From the NCBI GenBank assembly GCA_026388335.1, contig JAPLJZ010000199.1:1-35300 (forward strand): 35,300 nt of DNA, read 5' to 3'. The translations under genes and the position numbers were made by a program. The stretch is from Deltaproteobacteria bacterium. GTDB lineage: Bacteria; Desulfobacterota; Syntrophia; Syntrophales; UBA8958. Positions 1 through 7,606 of this stretch are shown here, piece by piece. Position 1 is the first letter of the stretch. Each line of letters opens with the position of its first letter. A model generated the notes under the pieces. The model searched no databases. It had not been told where the DNA came from and saw only the letters and a program-made list of their open reading frames with translations.

Positions 1-1285
1 CGCCGGTCACGGGACTGTCGCGATCCTCAAGAAAGTTGATCAGTCCTTGCGCGGGGGCCTTATATGTCTTTCCACCGGCGTTGTAGGCCCTTTCCTCCCA
101 GGTCCGCCGAAAGGCAAGACCGCTAAGACCAGAGGCGCCGTAGTCTTCATAGTCTTCGGGATGGACATTCACGACAATAGCGCTATTGGCGTAAATCCCA
201 TTGCGAGCCGACAGGCTCATCCCATTGGTCACGATACCTCCTTCCCCGGAACTGCTGCCGATTACCTGGCCGCCCGGACACATGCAAAAGGAATACACGG
301 ACCTGTTCAATTCCGGTACGCGCGCCGTCAAAGTATAGTCCGCCGGGGGCAGAACGGGATGGCCTGTCCAGCGGCCATACTGAATCCGGTTGATATGCTC
401 CTGGGGGTGTTCGATGCGCAACCCCATGGCAAAGGCTTTCCTGACGAGATCAATACCTCGATCTTCCAGCAATCGGTACGTCTCTTCAGAGCTCTGGCCA
501 ATCGCCAGCACGAGATGGGCGGTCTTAATTTCCCCGGCGCCGTTGACGATGATCCCTTCCAGATGATTTTTATGGATAATCAGGTCCGTCATTTTGGCAT
601 TGAAACTGACTCGACAGTTCATTGACAAAAGACGCTTGCGAATATTAACGAGAACCTTTCGCAAACGATCCGAACCGATATGAGGTTTCGCATCCGTTAA
701 TATTTCCGGCGCGGCCCCCATATCCACAAGGGTCTTCTTCACCCAATCGGTATAGGGATTACGGACGCGGCTTGTCAGTTTGCCGTCGGAAAATGTCCCG
801 GCGCCGCCTTCACCGAAATAGACGTTGCTGTCGGGAAGTAACATTCCCTGATTCCAGAAGGATTGCACGTCCCGATGTCTTTCCTCAACCGGCTTTCCCC
901 TCTCCAGGAGGAGTACGGGACATCGTTGAAGAGCAAGGAAAAGAGCGGCAAAAAGCCCGGCTGGACCGCAGCCGACAACAATGACCTTTTCACCTGCCGG
1001 CAAAACAGGAACATAAGAAACGGGCGCCGGTTCTGCCGGGACGCTGCTTAACTTGACTCCGGAGGGGAGATCTTCGGGGGCCGACCAATCGTCTTCCACG
1101 GTAAAAGCGACGTTATAGATAAAATGGGGGGGGCGATTACGCCTGGCATCCAGAGATTTCCTGATCACCTGCAGATCCCCGATATTATTTTCATTAATAT
1201 GCAGCATCGCGGCGACTTTAGAGTTTAATAACTGCTCATCTTCGTCCAGGGCGAGAGGAACGCCCTCAATACGCCAGCGTTTCAT
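1..1285 (-). CDS. FAD-dependent dehydrogenase, COG2509 type (3' end outside window)
   Basis: I translated the reverse strand from ATG at 1283-1285, which has a GGAGAAATTC ribosome site just upstream; it stays open to the window edge (about 428 residues seen). Residues 1-95 form the N-terminal extension typical of this family. A dinucleotide-binding VIVVGCGPAG motif lies at about 101-110, followed by an acidic strand end (LLLERGKPVEERH). Downstream are the family-like stretches NVYFGEGGAGTFSDGKL, an AIGQSSEE segment and FCMCPGGQV. These match the uncharacterised FAD-dependent dehydrogenases of COG2509, usually about 530 residues, so roughly the last fifth is missing. The substrate is unknown. 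It is transcribed divergently from the NusG-like gene. Family call good, function unknown. Confidence 0.85.
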   Translation of the reverse strand, partial: MKRWRIEGVPLALDEDEQLLNSKVAAMLHINENNIGDLQVIRKSLDARRNRPPHFIYNVAFTVEDDWSAPEDLPSGVKLSSVPAEPAPVSYVPVLPAGEKVIVVGCGPAGLFAALFLALQRCPVLLLERGKPVEERHRDVQSFWNQGMLLPDSNVYFGEGGAGTFSDGKLTSRVRNPYTDWVKKTLVDMGAAPEILTDAKPHIGSDRLRKVLVNIRKRLLSMNCRVSFNAKMTDLIIHKNHLEGIIVNGAGEIKTAHLVLAIGQSSEETYRLLEDRGIDLVRKAFAMGLRIEHPQEHINRIQYGRWTGHPVLPPADYTLTARVPELNRSVYSFCMCPGGQVIGSSSGEGGIVTNGMSLSARNGIYANSAIVVNVHPEDYEDYGASGLSGLAFRRTWEERAYNAGGKTYKAPAQGLINFLEDRDSPVTG

Positions 1286-1296
1286 GAATTTCTCCA

Positions 1297-1323
1297 TTGC
1301 AAAAAATAATGGTTTGATATAAT
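1297..1323 (+). promoter_or_regulatory. Putative sigma70 promoter of the NusG-like gene
   Basis: A perfect TATAAT (1318-1323) lies 44 bases before the NusG-like ATG. The best upstream box is TTGCAA at 1297-1302, giving a short 15-base spacer. The region is only 81 bases long and divergent from the FAD gene, so it probably holds promoters for both directions. Inferred from sequence match only. Confidence 0.4.
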
Positions 1324-1366
1324 CAGCCCCTTCGCAGATTCAAAACTTTGCAGCAAGGATTTTTTT

Positions 1367-1870
1367 ATGGCCTGGTATGCCGTCCACACAAGAAGCCGTC
1401 ATGAAGACCGGGCATTCCTTGGTCTTGCGCAGAAGTCATTAAACGTATTTCTGCCCAAGATAGAGGTATGGAGCCAGCGGAAGGACCGGCGCAAGAAGAT
1501 CCTTGTCCCCATGTTTTCCGGTTATCTCTTCGTGGAGCTGATGAATATCGACAATGATACCAAGCTGGAGGTCCTTAAAACTTTTGGCGTCGTTCGAATC
1601 CTGGGCAAACCTTATGGTCATGAACCCATTCCCGTACCGGATTATCAAATTGAGGTCATTCAGCGCATCGTCCATTCGAAGATTGAAGTCCAGCAGTTCC
1701 AGTATCCCAAGGTCGGTGAACGTGCAAAGATTGTCAATGGTCCCTTCCAGGGCATCGAAGGGCTCGTGGTCAGCACTGATCTCGAAAGGGAGCTTTTCGT
1801 CATCACCATTGAACTTCTTCAGCGCTCTGTGGCCATAAAATTGGAGGGTTTTCAAGTCGCCAAGGTCTGA
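1367..1870 (+). CDS. NusG-family antitermination factor (stand-alone paralogue)
   Basis: 167 residues. The start MAWYAVHTRSRHEDRA is the classic opening of the NGN domain (about 1-105), which binds the RNA polymerase clamp helices. A KOW-type segment follows (about 115-142: VGERAKIVNGPFQGIEGLV). It is shorter than housekeeping NusG and has no secE/ribosomal-protein neighbours, so it is best read as a specialised paralogue of the RfaH/UpxY/LoaP group that prevents premature termination of a particular long operon. Such genes often precede polysaccharide clusters; here the next genes are a 2-oxoacid oxidoreductase operon, and a nucleotide-sugar cassette lies 9 kb away. An AAGGA ribosome site lies upstream. 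The target operon is unknown. Confidence 0.85.
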   Translation: MAWYAVHTRSRHEDRAFLGLAQKSLNVFLPKIEVWSQRKDRRKKILVPMFSGYLFVELMNIDNDTKLEVLKTFGVVRILGKPYGHEPIPVPDYQIEVIQRIVHSKIEVQQFQYPKVGERAKIVNGPFQGIEGLVVSTDLERELFVITIELLQRSVAIKLEGFQVAKV

Positions 1871-1992
1871 CGTCCATAAATTTAACCTTGACATTCGTCC
1901 CAAGATGCGCAAAGAGCCTTGACATATTTTTTCTGTGAAGAGCGGATCGGTTGGACGCTGTGCCGTTCTCGGGCCATAAAAATTAAATTTTA

Positions 1993-2217
1993 GTGAGATT
2001 AGCGCGAGTGAAGGGAACCATTACAATCAACAGTGAATTGTGTAAGGAATGTCTTCTTTGTACAATATCATGCAAAAAAGAGAATCTCCAGCCTGCCAGT
2101 GAACTCAATTCAAAGGGATTTCATCCCATTATTCTAAAGGCGGACGCCGACTGTAACGGCTGCGCCCTCTGCGCCATCATGTGCCCGGACATCGCCATCG
2201 AGGTATACCGTGAATAG
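1993..2217 (+). CDS. 2-oxoacid:ferredoxin oxidoreductase, ferredoxin-like delta subunit
   Basis: A 74-residue two-cluster ferredoxin. It has two [4Fe-4S] motifs, CKECLLCTISC (Cys17, 20, 23, 27) and CNGCALCAIMCP (Cys54, 57, 60, 64), the arrangement of the delta subunit of KOR/VOR enzymes, which relays electrons to free ferredoxin. It overlaps the alpha subunit gene by 8 bases, implying translational coupling. The start is uncertain: GTG at 1993 or GTG at 2008. The later one gives the N-terminus VKGTITIN, closer to typical homologues; neither has a strong ribosome site. Two TTGACA boxes (1888-1893, 1919-1924) lie upstream but no convincing -10 was seen. Confidence 0.88.
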   Translation: MRLARVKGTITINSELCKECLLCTISCKKENLQPASELNSKGFHPIILKADADCNGCALCAIMCPDIAIEVYRE

Positions 2218-3265
2218 GATTCTGATGCAGGGCAACCGTGTTATCGGGGAAGCGGCCATCCGCGCCGGATGCCGCTTCTACGCCGGATACCCCATCACCC
2301 CTCAAAATGAATTGACTGAATACATGGCCGACAATATGCGTCGCGCCAAGGGTGGCACCTTTATTCAGGCAGAAAGTGAAATAGCCGCCATTAATATGGT
2401 TCTGGGAGCCGCTGCCGCCGGTGCTAGGGCCATGACATCATCGTCCAGCCCCGGCATATCTCTTAAGCAGGAGGGTATCTCGTCCCTCGCCGCGGATGAA
2501 CTTCCCGCCGTTATCGTCAATATTATGAGGGGCGGACCGGGACTTGGCAATATCCTTCCCTCCCAAGGGGATTATTTTCAGGCCACCCGAGGAGGCGGCC
2601 ACGGCGACTATCGCACCATTGTCCTCGCCCCCGCCTCCGTACAGGAATTAGCCGATCTTACCATGGATGCCTTTGATCTGGCTGACCGCTACCGGAATCC
2701 CGTGCTCATCCTCGCCGATGGCATGATGGGTCAGATGATGGAACCCGTCGAGTTCAGCGATCCCTCCTCTAGACAATACCCTGAATGCTACATCCTCAAG
2801 GGCAAGGGCAAGGGGAAAAGCAAATTCATCCGGGGTCTGATCCTTGACGCAATCCGCATGGAGGAGCACAATTGGAAGCTCTACCGGAAATACCAGGTAA
2901 TCACCCAGAAGGAAGTCCGTTTCGAGACCTTCTGGACCGACGATGCGGAGATTTTGATCGTCGCCTACGGAACGGCGGCAAGAATCGCCAAGGGGGCAAT
3001 CAAGCGCAGTCGGGAGATGGGAATCCCGGTCGGACTGATCCGGCCCATAACCCTCTGGCCATTTCCCATGGAGGTCATTCGATCCTTTGCAGAACGAGTG
3101 GAAAATTTCCTCGTTTTCGAGATGAACACGGGACAGATGGTGGAAGACGTTCAATTGGCCCTGGGTGGAATTGGCAAGGTTCAGTTTTATGGAAGGCCGG
3201 GGGGAGTTATCCCGACGCCTGCGGAACTCGCCAAGGTAATCGCTTATCAGGCCCGAAAGAAATGA
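2210..3265 (+). CDS. 2-oxoacid:ferredoxin oxidoreductase alpha subunit (VorB/KorA type)
   Basis: 351 residues, GTG start within the ferredoxin gene. The N-terminus has GNRVIGEAAIRAG and the family signature YAGYPITPQNEL (about 24-35), followed by the pyrimidine-binding and transketolase-like domains of the alpha subunit. The subunit works with the TPP-bearing beta, gamma and ferredoxin subunits to convert a 2-oxoacid and CoA into acyl-CoA, CO2 and reduced ferredoxin in the cytoplasm. In syntrophs such enzymes run in amino-acid oxidation or in the reductive, carboxylating direction. The length and separate subunits resemble VorB (branched-chain 2-oxoacids) as much as KorA (2-oxoglutarate); substrate cannot be fixed from sequence alone. 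Confidence 0.9.
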   Translation: MNRILMQGNRVIGEAAIRAGCRFYAGYPITPQNELTEYMADNMRRAKGGTFIQAESEIAAINMVLGAAAAGARAMTSSSSPGISLKQEGISSLAADELPAVIVNIMRGGPGLGNILPSQGDYFQATRGGGHGDYRTIVLAPASVQELADLTMDAFDLADRYRNPVLILADGMMGQMMEPVEFSDPSSRQYPECYILKGKGKGKSKFIRGLILDAIRMEEHNWKLYRKYQVITQKEVRFETFWTDDAEILIVAYGTAARIAKGAIKRSREMGIPVGLIRPITLWPFPMEVIRSFAERVENFLVFEMNTGQMVEDVQLALGGIGKVQFYGRPGGVIPTPAELAKVIAYQARKK

Positions 3266-3266
3266 T

Positions 3267-4007
3267 ATGAAGAAAGTATTTTCCCGCCCCAAATCACTGA
3301 AAAATACGGCCTTTCACTATTGCGGAGGCTGCGGCCACAGCATTGCCCACCGTCTTATTGCCGAGTCGATTGATGAACTGGACATCCAGGACCGTATTAT
3401 CGGCGTGCCGCCGGCAGGATGTGCCGTCATTGCTTACAATTATTTTGACATCGATATGCTGGAGTCCCCACATGGCCGTGGTTGCGCCGTGGCTACGGGT
3501 ATCAAGCGCGTCCTTCCCGACCGGGTGGTCTTTTCCTATCAGGGAGACGGCGATTTAGCGGCCATCGGCACGGCGGAAACCTTTCATGCCGCCAACCGGG
3601 GAGAAAACATTACGGTGATCTTCATCAACAATGCCGTTTACGGGATGACAGGCGGACAGATGGCCCCGACAACCCTCCTGGGACAGGTATCCACAACCAC
3701 GCCGCCGGGGCGGTCGGCCCTCCTCGATGGACACCCGGTTCACTTCAGTGAGATTCTCGGCCAACTCCCCGGTACGATGTACGTCGAACGCTGTGCGGTC
3801 AATACCCCGGCTAATGTCATGAAAGCAAAAAAGGCCGTTAAAAAGGCCTTCCAGTATCAGATGGACAACGTTGGCTTTTCGCTCATTGAAATCCTGTCCC
3901 AATGCCCTACAAACTGGAAAATGTCTCCCGTTGAGGCCTGTCGATGGGTGAATGAAGTGATGATGAAAGAATACCCCCTGGGAATAATAAAGGATAGCAA
4001 ACGGTAA
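3267..4007 (+). CDS. 2-oxoacid:ferredoxin oxidoreductase beta subunit, TPP-binding
   Basis: 246 residues, starting one base after the alpha stop codon. It shows the beta-subunit hallmarks: HYCGGCGHS near the N-terminus (about 17-24, the usual CPGCGH position) and the thiamine-diphosphate motif, which begins at GDGD (93-96) and ends at NN (121-122) followed by YGMTGGQMAPTT. This subunit carries TPP, where the 2-oxoacid is decarboxylated. It lies in the gene order delta-alpha-beta-gamma and is clearly co-transcribed. VOR versus KOR specificity is undecided, but family and subunit identity are firm. Confidence 0.92.
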   Translation: MKKVFSRPKSLKNTAFHYCGGCGHSIAHRLIAESIDELDIQDRIIGVPPAGCAVIAYNYFDIDMLESPHGRGCAVATGIKRVLPDRVVFSYQGDGDLAAIGTAETFHAANRGENITVIFINNAVYGMTGGQMAPTTLLGQVSTTTPPGRSALLDGHPVHFSEILGQLPGTMYVERCAVNTPANVMKAKKAVKKAFQYQMDNVGFSLIEILSQCPTNWKMSPVEACRWVNEVMMKEYPLGIIKDSKR

Positions 4008-4020
4008 GGTTCAGAGAGAT

Positions 4021-4557
4021 ATGATCAGGAAGACCATATTTGCAGGTTTCGGAGGTCAAGGTGTGCTGATGATGGGCTACATCTATGCCCATACCGTGAT
4101 GAACGAGGGCTACCATGTCACATATCTACCCTCCTATGGCGTCGAAGTAAGGGGGGGAACGGCCAATTGTACAGTTGCTGTGTCGGACGAAGAGATCGCT
4201 TCGCCCATAGCCTCCGAACCGGACTATCTGGTGGTCATGAATAAACCTTCATTATACACCTACCAGAACCGCGTCGCCCCGCAGGGAATTATCTTTCTGA
4301 ACTCTTCGATAATCGATACCAGGCCGACGCGGAAAGACTTGAATATCCATGATGTCCCCGTCGGAGATATCGCCGGTAAATTAGGCAATCCCCGGGTACA
4401 AAATGTTGTCATGATGGGATCCTTCATCAAGAAAACCGGTCTGATCACCCCCGAAGCTTTCCTGAAGGGTTTGAAACAGATTCTGGGGGAAAAGAAGAAA
4501 TCGGCAATGGAAATCAACCGCAAGGCATTTGCGGCCGGATACGAGCTGGAAATCTAA
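4021..4557 (+). CDS. 2-oxoacid:ferredoxin oxidoreductase gamma subunit
   Basis: 178 residues. The N-terminal FAGFGGQGVLMMG (about 7-19) and the later YGVEVRGGTANCTV segment are the standard signatures of the gamma (CoA-handling) domain of pyruvate/ketoisovalerate oxidoreductases. It completes the four-subunit enzyme begun at 1993. It is separated from the beta gene by 13 bases containing a weak AGAGAT ribosome site. The double-ACT gene follows 3 bases after the stop (or 21 from the alternative start), so it probably belongs to the same transcript. Confidence 0.9.
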   Translation: MIRKTIFAGFGGQGVLMMGYIYAHTVMNEGYHVTYLPSYGVEVRGGTANCTVAVSDEEIASPIASEPDYLVVMNKPSLYTYQNRVAPQGIIFLNSSIIDTRPTRKDLNIHDVPVGDIAGKLGNPRVQNVVMMGSFIKKTGLITPEAFLKGLKQILGEKKKSAMEINRKAFAAGYELEI

Positions 4558-4560
4558 AAA

Positions 4561-5007
4561 ATGGGAACTTTCAATACCATGGCCATAAAACAGGTGTCTG
4601 TACATCTTGACAACGTCCCCGGCGCCCTGACGAAACTTGTGGATATCCTCGACAAGGAAGACATAAAGGTAAAGGCCATGTCTGCGGCCAGTACTGAAGA
4701 GCACTCTACCCTGCGCCTGGTAGTCAACGATCCGCAAAAGGCCGTCACCATTCTGGAAAGTTTCAATTTCAGAATTGAAGTCGCCCCGGTCATCGCAGTT
4801 GAGGTACCATGTCATCCCGGGGGCATGAATGCGATTGTAAAGCCCCTGTCTGAGGGAGACGTCAACATCCATTACATCTACACAACCATTGAAAGAATCG
4901 GGAAAGAAACCATTCTCATTATAGGTTGCGACAGTATCGAGAGAGCGGTCGAAATTCTGAACCAACACTGGGTTAACTTCATCGGCGACGAGATCTATTC
5001 TCTCTAA
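4561..5007 (+). CDS. Double ACT-domain amino-acid-binding protein
   Basis: 148 residues from ATG 4561, or 142 from ATG 4579 (MAIKQVSVHLDNVPGAL), which matches the usual start of an ACT domain better. Two ACT-like beta-alpha-beta-beta-alpha-beta units fill the protein. The first has VHLDNVPGALTKLVDIL, the usual ligand-loop motif (N/D-x-PGAL); the second, weaker unit spans about 70-141. No catalytic domain is present. Free-standing double-ACT proteins are often found next to indolepyruvate/2-oxoacid oxidoreductase and acyl-CoA ligase genes and are thought to sense amino acids. Its position right after the gamma subunit suggests it tunes or reports on amino-acid-derived 2-oxoacid oxidation (inference). 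Confidence 0.85.
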   Translation: MGTFNTMAIKQVSVHLDNVPGALTKLVDILDKEDIKVKAMSAASTEEHSTLRLVVNDPQKAVTILESFNFRIEVAPVIAVEVPCHPGGMNAIVKPLSEGDVNIHYIYTTIERIGKETILIIGCDSIERAVEILNQHWVNFIGDEIYSL

Positions 5008-5102
5008 TAAATAACGCTATCATCTCATGGAACAAAGGTAACCTTCCATATCCCTTGTGACTGCTACCCCACACGATGGTTTAGAATGTTTTTCAAGTCG
5101 TT

Positions 5103-5525
5103 ATGAACATGTTTACCGTCTCTGCGGAAAAAGAAACTCTCCTGCAGGAAAGAATGACACAACTTGGCGTCTCAGAAGATGAGCTGAGGGAAACCTTTGT
5201 CCGTTCTTCCGGTCCCGGGGGACAAAATGTTAATAAAACCTCATCTTGTGTACAGTTGGTGCACGTGCCTACAGGCCTTTCCGTCAAGTGTCAGCAGGAA
5301 AGATCCCAACTCCTTAATCGATTTTTAGCCCGGCGTCTCCTGCTGGACCGGATTGAGCGTCTACAAAGGGGATTGGTTGAAGCGGAAAAGATGCGTAACG
5401 AAAAAATTCGTCGCCAGAAACGGAAGCGATCAAAAAGGGCTAAAGAAAAGATCCTGCAGGATAAACATCATCAGGCGGAAAAGAAGGTCCAGCGCACCCG
5501 TCCCCTGATTTCTGACGGGGCCTGA
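5103..5525 (+). CDS. Small release-factor-like protein with GGQ motif
   Basis: 140 residues. [18 protein letters not shown] (about 35-52) is the peptidyl-tRNA hydrolysis motif of class I release factors; Gly39-Gly40-Gln41 is the catalytic triplet. No codon-recognition domain is present. The C-terminus (about 95-140) is a long highly basic tail rich in K and R, as in ArfB/YaeJ and C12orf65-type ribosome-rescue factors, where the tail probes the empty mRNA channel. The protein therefore probably frees stalled ribosomes. Most ArfB proteins have the catalytic domain in the same order, but I cannot assign this to ArfB rather than the generic 'release factor-like' group. Start ATG 5103, alternative ATG 5109. 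Confidence 0.82.
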   Translation: MNMFTVSAEKETLLQERMTQLGVSEDELRETFVRSSGPGGQNVNKTSSCVQLVHVPTGLSVKCQQERSQLLNRFLARRLLLDRIERLQRGLVEAEKMRNEKIRRQKRKRSKRAKEKILQDKHHQAEKKVQRTRPLISDGA

Positions 5526-5562
5526 ATCATAGCGGATTCGCGACAAGTATTCATTTCCACTT

Positions 5563-5688
5563 ATTCCAATTCCAAATCAAAGCGCTATCTTCGTTGGCTT
5601 CGTCATCGGCTCCTCGACGTATTTCCGTATACGCCTGCGTCGCCTCTTCCTTGCCGCCTTGATTTCATCTTTGATTTGGAATTGGAAT
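5563..5688. repeat. MITE-like inverted-repeat element, 20-bp perfect arms
   Basis: Arm 5563-5582 (starts ATTCCAATTCC) is the exact reverse complement of 5669-5688 (ends GGAATTGGAAT). The 86-base core is GC-richer than the AT-rich arms and contains the palindrome CGTATACG. No clear target-site duplication and no transposase are visible. It sits in the gap between the convergent release-factor-like gene and atpE. It looks like a non-autonomous, probably dispersed repeat; copy number cannot be judged from this window. Confidence 0.7.
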
Positions 5689-5709
5689 TTTATGTGGGTA
5701 ATGGCAAAA

Positions 5710-5754
5710 GAAAAGGGAAAAGGAGTCTGTTTTTAGTGCCCCTTTTCCCTTTTC
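5710..5754 (-). terminator. Hairpin terminator of atpE (possibly bidirectional)
   Basis: Arms 5710-5723 and 5741-5754 form a perfect 14-bp stem (GAAAAGGGAAAAGG with its complement) around a 17-base loop, 29 bases past the atpE stop. On the minus strand the stem is followed by a TTTTGCC stretch; on the plus strand it could also stop readthrough from the release-factor-like gene. Confidence 0.65.
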
Positions 5755-5782
5755 AATAATTACAGGAATATGTATGTTCTAA

Positions 5783-6157
5783 TTATCCGCCGATGCCTGC
5801 AAACTTAAGAAGCGGATTTGCATACAGGATGACGAGTGAAACAACCAGCGCGTAAATAGCGACTGATTCTGTCATGGCCATACCGACCATCATGGTAAGC
5901 ATAATTTTACCCTGGGCTTCCGGATTTCTACCCACCGCATTGTTCGCACCGCTTGTAGCCTGACCAAGACCGAGACCAGCGCCCACAGCTCCGACTCCCA
6001 TGGCCAAACCGGCAGCGATGACACTGCAACCCAGAACGATCGCTTTGGTGTAATCAACCGCACCACCAGGAGCAGCCGCTTCTGCAGCCATCGCCAGCGG
6101 AGCAACAACCAGCATCAACACCATACCCAAAAGCCCTCTTACCAAACTTTTCTTCAT
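5783..6157 (-). CDS. atpE: ATP synthase F0 subunit c
   Basis: 124 residues with a strong AAAAGGAGG ribosome site. The protein begins with a signal-peptide-like leader ([24 protein letters not shown], about 1-24), longer than the usual ~80-residue c subunit. Two membrane helices follow: about 39-68, glycine-rich ([12 protein letters not shown]), and about 87-113, joined by the polar loop RNPEAQ (77-82), which contacts F1. The ion-carrying carboxylate is Glu97 in MTESVAIY. Ser98 and Tyr102 match Na+-type c subunits, but the position expected to hold the helix-1 Gln is Leu64. It lies 10 kb from, and opposite to, atpI/atpB, unlike the usual atpB-atpE adjacency. Very confident in identity; coupling ion unsettled. 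Confidence 0.95.
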   Translation of the reverse strand: MKKSLVRGLLGMVLMLVVAPLAMAAEAAAPGGAVDYTKAIVLGCSVIAAGLAMGVGAVGAGLGLGQATSGANNAVGRNPEAQGKIMLTMMVGMAMTESVAIYALVVSLVILYANPLLKFAGIGG

Positions 6158-6298
6158 TGTTTTCCTCCTTTTGATTAAATTTGTTTAATGTTGACCAACA
6201 CCGATTCCATCTATTTATATTCCTGCCCGATCATCACCTCCTTATCATCATACTTTCTTGGGTCTCATAATAAGAAAACAGCCCCATTTGCGCCTTCG

Positions 6299-6327
6299 TG
6301 CATATAAAAGTGGGAACAAATTGTCAA
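6299..6327 (-). promoter_or_regulatory. Putative sigma70 promoter of atpE
   Basis: On the minus strand TTGACA (6322-6327) and TATGCA (6299-6304) are separated by exactly 17 bases. This would give an atpE leader of about 135 bases. The consensus -35 and exact spacing make it convincing by sequence; no operator was recognised. Confidence 0.6.
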
Positions 6328-6454
6328 GAAATATTTAAATCCATGATAGTGTCCAAATTTAATTCATCCCACTAATAGCCTTTTCCTGGAAAAGTCGGAG
6401 GCAGGCATCCACTACACTTGTAATCAAGAACGTTATTTTCTTTGTAATTATGAT

Positions 6455-6607
6455 ATGAATGATGATATGTGTTCACTGATAAGGGGTCGGGGAGTACGGA
6501 TACTGGTTGAGATATTTAGCGCCACAGGGAAACCAAACATCAACCTGCTGTATCTGGGAGGACAGGACTACTCGGCTCAAATAGATAATATATCAGCACT
6601 TATTTAA
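6455..6607 (+). CDS. Possible small ORF of 50 residues
   Basis: This open frame (ATG 6455 to TAA 6605-6607) lies in the otherwise empty 475-base gap between atpE and the MinD-like gene. It reads MNDDMCSLIRGRGVRILVEI, continues with FSATGKPNINLLYLGGQDYS and ends in AQIDNISALI. There is no clear ribosome site, no recognised family and no membrane segment. It ends 25 bases before the MinD-like start, so it could be a leader peptide or a chance frame. Apart from it and the atpE promoter I see nothing in 6158-6632. Confidence 0.22.
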   Translation: MNDDMCSLIRGRGVRILVEIFSATGKPNINLLYLGGQDYSAQIDNISALI

Positions 6608-6632
6608 AAAATAATTTTAAAGACTGATTCAT

Positions 6633-7571
6633 ATGTCACAGATATGGTCCATAGGCGGTGGAAAGGGGGGCACCGGAAAGAGTTTTATTGCCGGTAATCT
6701 CGGAATTCTGCTCGCAAAGCAGGGATATAAAACACTTCTTATCGATGTTGACTTTGGTGCGGCAAATCTTCACACCATTATCGGGATTTCCAAGCCGGAA
6801 AGAAGCATCTCAGACTTTTTAAGTAGAAGGTTTGGCACTCTTGACGAGGCGGTTGTACCCACAGCCATTCCAAACCTCTATCTCATAAGCGGCGCCATGA
6901 ATAACCTGGACATCGCCAATCTTACTCATCAGCAGAAAATGAAACTGCTGCGAAACATTGCCAGACTTTCTTACGACTATATTCTACTGGACATCGGCGC
7001 GGGAACCTCTTTTAACACAATCGATTATTTTATGGTTGCTGATTCGGGCATTTTTGTAACAACGCCTGAACCGACTTCGATAGAAAATGTCTATCGTTTC
7101 ATTCGTTCTGCATATTTCCGCAAAATACACCACGTGCTTAAAGCACATGATTTCCGTACATTGGCCGAGGAGGCCGAAAGGCAAAACTGCAATGCCACCG
7201 TCAGCAATCCGGAGATTCTCCTCCACGTTATTAAGGAGCTGGATCCGGGAAAGGGTGATATTGTGGAAAAGGCGCTGCGGACCTTAGATTTCAAACTTAT
7301 TCTCAACCAGTTAAGAAAGCAGGATAACCCAAATATCGGGGAATTGATCTGCAAAATTATCGAAAGACACCTTGCCCTGAAGATGTCTTTTATAGGAAAC
7401 ATCAGCTATGATGACCACGTTCATAATTCAGTCTGTAAAAAGCTTCCTTTCGTCGATCTCTATCCATACACCCGGACTGCCCTTGATCTCAGAGAATGTT
7501 GCAAAAATCATTTATCAATTTATACTGAATTGCAAAAAAATGAAAAACAAAGATCAAACCATCAAGCATAA
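6633..7571 (+). CDS. MinD/ParA-family ATPase (FlhG-like)
   Basis: 312 residues. The deviant Walker A motif GGGKGGTGKS (8-17) with its signature lysine, LLIDVDFGAANLHTIIG (switch I region) and DYILLDIGAG (about 115-124, Walker B-like) identify a MinD/ParA ATPase. These proteins dimerise on ATP binding and position other machines at membrane, pole or nucleoid. The general layout is closest to FlhG/YlxH, but no flagellar gene is nearby. No C-terminal amphipathic MinD membrane helix is obvious; the tail is basic and polar. It is the first gene of a three-gene set with the J-like/HTH and SPOR genes. Expected partners are therefore those two proteins (inference). Confidence 0.85.
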   Translation: MSQIWSIGGGKGGTGKSFIAGNLGILLAKQGYKTLLIDVDFGAANLHTIIGISKPERSISDFLSRRFGTLDEAVVPTAIPNLYLISGAMNNLDIANLTHQQKMKLLRNIARLSYDYILLDIGAGTSFNTIDYFMVADSGIFVTTPEPTSIENVYRFIRSAYFRKIHHVLKAHDFRTLAEEAERQNCNATVSNPEILLHVIKELDPGKGDIVEKALRTLDFKLILNQLRKQDNPNIGELICKIIERHLALKMSFIGNISYDDHVHNSVCKKLPFVDLYPYTRTALDLRECCKNHLSIYTELQKNEKQRSNHQA

Positions 7572-7606
7572 TTTCACTGATTGACGATGAATAAAGGATA
7601 AAACAA

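Noticed and set aside
1888-1924. Two TTGACA boxes before the 2-oxoacid oxidoreductase operon
   Set aside because: Neither has a recognisable -10 at the right distance, so I did not call a promoter.
5020-5060. Possible hairpin ATGGAA/TTCCAT after the ACT gene
   Set aside because: Six pairs only and no following T-run; too weak to call.
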